A DNA stretch of 64,000 nucleotides from an uncultured Flavobacteriales bacterium (lineage in GTDB: Bacteria > Bacteroidota > Bacteroidia > Flavobacteriales > Crocinitomicaceae). The notes under the pieces were generated by a model that saw only the letters and a list, made by a program, of their open reading frames with translations, was not told the origin of the DNA and ran no database searches. The stretch covers positions 124,001 through 188,000 of the forward strand of contig CAMLRS010000007.1 of NCBI GenBank assembly GCA_946482515.1. Reading direction: 5' to 3'. Made by a program: the position numbers and the translations under genes. Of the stretch, positions 60,394-64,000 are shown one piece after another. Position 1 is the stretch's first letter. Each line of letters opens with the position of its first letter.

Positions 60394-60502
60394 GACTTCA
60401 GGATGTCAGGATATCAAGACGTCAGGAGGATGTTGAATGCTTGATGTTGGATTTTTGATGAAAGCCTAATCCAATCAATCATCAAGCATCAAAAATCCAG
60501 CA
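60394..60502. repeat. Degenerate repeat region upstream of the DUF1761 gene
   Basis: GACTTCAGGATGTCAGGATA and ATCAAGACGTCAGGA resemble the units at 1515-1645 and 15811-15870. A second unit, with AATCATCAAGCATCAAAAAT and GTTGAATGCTTGATGTTGG, resembles sequence at 12708-12738. Confidence 0.45.
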
Positions 60503-61696
60503 TCATTTTTCGTGTCCTTTCAGATAGTACGCGGCAATCCGTTCCTGCTGGCGGCGGTTTTTCAGTACGTTGTTACGCAGGGTGCTATTGGAAATGCGGC
60601 GGGTTTTTTCCTGGATGCGTGTCACGAAACGAAGGGTGGCCGGGTAGATCGTCCAGCCTTTGACGGGCAAGCCCATTGCTTCGCAGGAATGGCGACCGAG
60701 GAAAAAATAGTTGTAGGCGAGATGCAGCTGCACTACACGACGTTTCTGCCAATTTTTCGGCGGATGTTTGGCCACGAGTGGCTCTTCCATCAATGCATGG
60801 GCAAGGGCTTTGGTATCGTCGTCGGCGGGTGGCTGTGTGATCGTCCAGCTGTACAGCTCACAAATAGCCTGTGATTCGTTTTCCGGGAGCAGCGTTTCGG
60901 GAATGCCCAGCAGGTAGCCGATGTATTTCCAGAAATGGAACAAGCCTTCGATTTCGTCTGCGTCGGGGTCCATACCCAGCAAACGGAGACCGTCGAGAAA
61001 GACGATCGAAAATCCCAGGTTGGTAGCCACCATGTCCCACTGGTTCAACGGTTGTCCCCAGTCTTCGCTGTGCCAGTCGCTGCGTTGGAGAATCGTTACC
61101 CGCGCATGAGCGTGCATAAGTCGCACCATCAGGCAGGCTTTCTTGCCCGAAATTTCCTGCATGGCCTGTTCACCGGTAACGGCTATCCAGAATTCGGTCG
61201 TTTCGGCTGTGCGCTTGGCCGCACCTTTTTTCAGCGCTTCGGTAAAAATGAGCGGTTTGTTGATCGCCGCCGATTCATAGCCACCCATCAGGCAGTAATT
61301 GCGCAGTACGACCAATCCGCGTACGCCGGCCCGCTGGCAAAGTCGTGCACCGTTTTCCAGTTTCGTGGTATCGAGCCAGTCGGGTTGTTGTAAGGTATGC
61401 CGGATCAGCTCGCGCAAGGATTCCGGAATGGCCGGATTGTTAGGATCGTGTAATCCTTGTTGGATCCACGCATATGTCGGGCCGAAGCCTTCTTGCAGCA
61501 ATACTTCGTTGACGACACGATCGGCCAGCTCATCGGTTTTAAACAACCAGGGAATGTGGGTGCGAATTTCTGCTTCATCGGGAAATGCTCCGGTCATGGA
61601 TTGGGCGAGTCGTTTGCCATGTCCGTGCTGCCAGTAATGGCTGAATCCCGGCGAGGGAAAATGGTAACGTTTAGGGATGTGCGGCGAAGTTTCCAT
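60503..61696 (-). CDS. Oxygenase MpaB-family (DUF2236) protein
   Basis: A 397-residue protein of the oxygenase MpaB/Rubber-oxygenase-like family (DUF2236), heme-binding in characterised members. The start at 61696 (METSPHIPKRYHFP) is preferred over Mets at 61726 or 61759 because the reverse box TACCTTCG (61704-61711, 7 of 8) ends 7 nt upstream. Typical features: LVVLRNYCLMGGYESAAI, LMVRLMHAHARVTI and NQWDMVATNLGFSIVFLDGLRLLGM, with His and Asp positions of the family. It is divergent from the gene at 61770 with overlapping upstream regions. The substrate is unknown. Confidence 0.78.
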   Translation of the reverse strand: METSPHIPKRYHFPSPGFSHYWQHGHGKRLAQSMTGAFPDEAEIRTHIPWLFKTDELADRVVNEVLLQEGFGPTYAWIQQGLHDPNNPAIPESLRELIRHTLQQPDWLDTTKLENGARLCQRAGVRGLVVLRNYCLMGGYESAAINKPLIFTEALKKGAAKRTAETTEFWIAVTGEQAMQEISGKKACLMVRLMHAHARVTILQRSDWHSEDWGQPLNQWDMVATNLGFSIVFLDGLRLLGMDPDADEIEGLFHFWKYIGYLLGIPETLLPENESQAICELYSWTITQPPADDDTKALAHALMEEPLVAKHPPKNWQKRRVVQLHLAYNYFFLGRHSCEAMGLPVKGWTIYPATLRFVTRIQEKTRRISNSTLRNNVLKNRRQQERIAAYYLKGHEK

Positions 61697-61769
61697 TGCT
61701 TTCCGAAGGTAAAATTTTGTTCGCATATCCGGTGCGGTTTGCGATATTTGTTTCACCAATCAACTACAA

Positions 61770-62186
61770 ATGGCAAAACCTGCGAAATTCAAAGATCTCA
61801 ACTTCAAGCTGGCTGTGCTCGAGCAGCTGATGTACCAGAAAAAACTGCTTCCGGCGTTCGATGTGAAAGCATTTATCCAGGAACGAGGTACCAAAGTGAG
61901 CACGAAATACGATTACAAGCCGGTGCCGGGCGTTTTGAAGTATTTCCGCGATTACGAAATTCCGGCCGAGCTCTTGGAACAGGTCGAGGAGCTGGATCAG
62001 GGCTACCACAAAATTTACCACAACATCATTCCTTACTGGGATGGCGAAGGTGATGAGTTCAATATTACTTCGACCGAAGATCTGAAGCTCGTTCCGAACC
62101 TGAAATCCATGGCCCTGCTCTACGATCGCGAGCAGAAAATGGTCGGCGAATTCCAGGCGGAAGGGATTGATGCACGGTATTTGTAA
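61770..62186 (+). CDS. Small protein, possibly DUF6892-like
   Basis: A 138-residue soluble protein without signal peptide. The opening FKDLNFKLAVLEQLMYQKKLLPAFDV looks like the start of DUF6892-type proteins, but I hold this weakly. An acidic strand-like end follows (DEFNITSTEDLKLVPNLKSMALLYD). No catalytic motif. The near -7 box GATATTTG (61743-61750) lies 19 nt upstream. Its last codon overlaps the long in-frame start of the next gene, but the better start of that gene is 36 nt downstream. Confidence 0.55.
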   Translation: MAKPAKFKDLNFKLAVLEQLMYQKKLLPAFDVKAFIQERGTKVSTKYDYKPVPGVLKYFRDYEIPAELLEQVEELDQGYHKIYHNIIPYWDGEGDEFNITSTEDLKLVPNLKSMALLYDREQKMVGEFQAEGIDARYL

Positions 62187-62221
62187 TGTTGTGTCGAATG
62201 AAATGGATTAATTCTTCAGCT

Positions 62222-62698
62222 ATGAAATTACGCCTGATTGCAGGGATTGTTGCGCTTTCTATGGGCTTGTTTTCTATGACAACTCCTCCCGAAACGGCTC
62301 GTTATGCCGGAACGTACAGCTATTTTTTTGAAGGAGGACGATTTGGTTCTGTAACCGTATATCCGGAAACCGACTCGACAGTTCTGTTCTACCTCGATGT
62401 GAACCGTGGGGAACCATCGTACAATATGGGAATGCTCTACGGCCGCCTGGTTATCCACGACGGAAAAGGAACTTATTCCCGCCAGTTCGAGTATGCGGAT
62501 GTGCCTTGCGAGCTGTCGTTTACGTTTACAGAAAACCAGCTTGTGATTGAAAGCGTGAACGAAAATGATGACTGCGGTTTCGGCTTTGGTGTTTATGCCG
62601 ATGGGACATTTGGCCGCACATCTTCCGAAGCTCCGGCATTTTTCCAGGATGGCGAAGGAACGGCCATTTATTTTCATGAAACACCTCCGGAAGACTGA
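62222..62698 (+). CDS. Secreted protein, unknown
   Basis: A 158-residue exported protein. The start at 62222 (MKLRLIAGIVALSMGLFSM) is chosen for its signal peptide; the longer in-frame start adds 12 polar residues. The mature part is strand-rich (YAGTYSYFFEGGRFGSVTVYPETDSTVLFYLDVNRGEPS) with Cys in DVPCELSFTF and DDCGFGFG, possibly paired. It ends in an acidic tail. No family is recognised. It follows the gene at 61770 after 35 nt and may share its transcript. Confidence 0.6.
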   Translation: MKLRLIAGIVALSMGLFSMTTPPETARYAGTYSYFFEGGRFGSVTVYPETDSTVLFYLDVNRGEPSYNMGMLYGRLVIHDGKGTYSRQFEYADVPCELSFTFTENQLVIESVNENDDCGFGFGVYADGTFGRTSSEAPAFFQDGEGTAIYFHETPPED

Positions 62699-62742
62699 AA
62701 CCCCGACCTCAGTAAATAAGGGCAATCGGAGTGTTTTTTAAC

Positions 62743-63879
62743 CTACACCAGTTGCAATAAATACCCCGCAGCTGATCCACCAATCACAATAAAAGCGCTG
62801 TTCAGTTTCGGAAAGCGAAACACGATGGCGATGCTCAGCAAAGCGATGACAACAGTTCGCCAGTCGGTTACGACTTCTTTTCCCATCGTGATACAAATCG
62901 ACAGGATAATGGCCACCGAAGCGCCGTTGACCGCATCCAGGAAGGTGGAAAAGACCGTCGAATTCCGTACGCGTTTCACCAGCGGATTCAGCAGAAGAAC
63001 GAACACAAAAGCAGGAAGGAAAACCGCGATCGTGGACACCAGCGCACCGCTCCAGCCATTGATCTGGTAGCCGGCGAAGGTAACGGAAGAAAAAACCGGA
63101 CCGGGCGTGAATTGTCCGACCGCCATGGCGTCGATCAGCTCCCGGCGCGAAAGCAATCCGGTTGCTACCAGCTCCGTATCCATAAAAGCAAACAAAACGT
63201 AGCCGCTGCCATACAGTAAAGCGCCGATTTTCAAAAAAGTCCAACCTAATTTCCCGTTGATACCGGCCAGCAATCCTTTGCCAACACCCAGAAGGATCGG
63301 GGTGAATGCCGCTTTGTCGGATTGGTCCTGCTTTCGGATGAATGAAAAGAACAGCGCGATAAAACCGGCACCGAACAGCAGGTAGATTTCCCCTATGCCC
63401 AGCAGCGAAAGTGCGAGAACGGTCAATCCGATCAGTACGAGCCAAATGGATTTAAATACAGTCATAGCCATCGGGTAAATGGCTGCAAGAATGATGGCGA
63501 TGAGCGCCGGTTGAATGCCATAGAGAAAGGGCTTTATTTCGGGCAGGCTTCCGTAGTCTTTGTACAACCAGGCAAGGATTCCCGTTAAAACGACCGCGGG
63601 GAAAATGAAGCAGAATCCGGCAACGATCCAGCCTTTCCAGCCGCCTTTTTCGTAGCCGATATGGATGGCCATTTCCGTGCTGTTGGGCCCGGGAATCAGG
63701 TTGGTAGCGCCGAGCAGGTCGAGAAAATGCTGTTCGGTCAGCCATTGCCGTTTGTGTACGAATTCCTGCCGAAATAGCGCAATATGAGCTGCCGGGCCAC
63801 CGAATCCGGTTACGCCGATCTTCAGGAAAAGAGCTGCGAGTGTTTTCAGCGGAACACGGTCTGGGTGTGCATTATTCAT
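62743..63879 (-). CDS. chrA: Chromate transporter (CHR family), two-domain
   Basis: A 378-residue membrane protein with two homologous CHR halves. The first has FLKIGVTGFGGPAAHIALFRQEFVHKRQW and ATNLIPGPNSTEMAIHIGY; the second has FLKIGALLYGSGYVLFAFMDTELVATG and MAVGQFTPGPVFSSVTFAGY. Both FGGP-like and PGP motifs are conserved. It would export chromate (or sulfate-like anions) by proton antiport. About ten membrane helices are expected. No chrB regulator is adjacent. A near -7 box (reverse AATCTTTG, 63890-63897) lies 10 nt upstream. Confidence 0.85.
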   Translation of the reverse strand: MNNAHPDRVPLKTLAALFLKIGVTGFGGPAAHIALFRQEFVHKRQWLTEQHFLDLLGATNLIPGPNSTEMAIHIGYEKGGWKGWIVAGFCFIFPAVVLTGILAWLYKDYGSLPEIKPFLYGIQPALIAIILAAIYPMAMTVFKSIWLVLIGLTVLALSLLGIGEIYLLFGAGFIALFFSFIRKQDQSDKAAFTPILLGVGKGLLAGINGKLGWTFLKIGALLYGSGYVLFAFMDTELVATGLLSRRELIDAMAVGQFTPGPVFSSVTFAGYQINGWSGALVSTIAVFLPAFVFVLLLNPLVKRVRNSTVFSTFLDAVNGASVAIILSICITMGKEVVTDWRTVVIALLSIAIVFRFPKLNSAFIVIGGSAAGYLLQLV

Positions 63880-63949
63880 CGGCTACCGGCAAAGATTATC
63901 GTAGCCCGAATATACTTCTATTTGAAAAAAGAAAGTTGACTGAAAACCG

Positions 63950-64000
63950 TCAGTCGCGCTCCCACCGGATCTTGACAGCCTCCATTTTCTCATTGCTCAG
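63950..64000 (-). CDS. Partial gene cut by the right edge
   Basis: The last 16 codons of a minus-strand gene appear to end here: LSNEKMEAVKIRWERD followed by TGA at 63950-63952. It looks like real coding sequence but is too short to assign. It would lie 70 nt upstream of the chromate transporter on the same strand. Confidence 0.4.
   Translation of the reverse strand: MSNEKMEAVKIRWERD

Overview
The window looks like a chromosomal stretch from a member of the Bacteroidota, most likely the Flavobacteriales or a nearby group. The reasons are: start codons preceded at very short distance by the Bacteroidota -7 box TAnnTTTG, few clear Shine-Dalgarno sites, outer-membrane proteins ending in an aromatic strand, a prokaryotic HU-CCDC81/SPOR protein, an LPS (KDO) gene, and many small intergenic palindromes. 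Base composition looks close to 50 % G+C, with one clearly AT-richer patch near 57.3-58.8 kb. Family names below come from reading motifs; no database was searched.

Layout. 0.2-10.2 kb: an alpha/beta hydrolase, then a minus-strand run of lipoprotein, polysaccharide flippase, enoyl-CoA hydratase, S41-like protease, outer-membrane beta-barrel protein and a 1024-residue TPR protein (the last two overlap by 4 bp). 10.4-17 kb: FtsE, a DbpA-like helicase, a PrsW-like membrane protease, KdsB and an HU/SPOR protein. 17.1-27.9 kb: HemJ-like protein, lipoprotein, cyclase, M48 protease, UvrC, a cytidylyltransferase-like protein, peptidyl-tRNA hydrolase, a fatty-acid desaturase, an iron alcohol dehydrogenase, an HU protein and TrmL. 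28-31.5 kb: class Ia ribonucleotide reductase (nrdB-nrdA). 31.9-43.3 kb: ComF, a TMTC-like TPR membrane protein, FAD oxidoreductase, MBL hydrolase, a large SNF2 helicase with two SWIM fingers, and the GTPases Der and Era. 43.5-47.8 kb: a lipoprotein, an ECF sigma factor overlapping an unusual anti-sigma/outer-membrane fusion, a VOC protein, an AraC regulator and an unlisted 50-residue gene. 47.8-56.1 kb: mostly lineage-specific secreted or membrane proteins, a PhyH dioxygenase and a CocE/PepX hydrolase. 56.1-59.0 kb: a tRNA-associated accessory patch. 59.1-64 kb: methyltransferase, DUF1761 protein, MpaB-type oxygenase, small proteins and a chromate transporter.

The most interesting place is 56.38-58.97 kb. 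The 3' end of an initiator tRNA-fMet gene (58951-59023, minus strand) is repeated exactly over 17 nt about 2.57 kb away, and a degenerate tRNA-end-like site lies between them. Each of the three sites sits next to a strong terminator hairpin. The AT-rich interval closest to the tRNA holds a two-gene operon: a protein of uncertain (DUF2971-like) type followed after 9 nt by a nuclease with a DpnII/MboI-type PD-(D/E)XK core. There is no integrase. This looks like a small island or stacked cassettes at a tRNA, carrying a candidate defence module.

Other recurring signals are the very short or absent mRNA leaders implied by the promoter boxes, several families of intergenic palindromes and inverted-repeat elements (one supplies the last codons of trmL, one lies inside a coding region), and a DnaA-box-like cluster upstream of nrdB.
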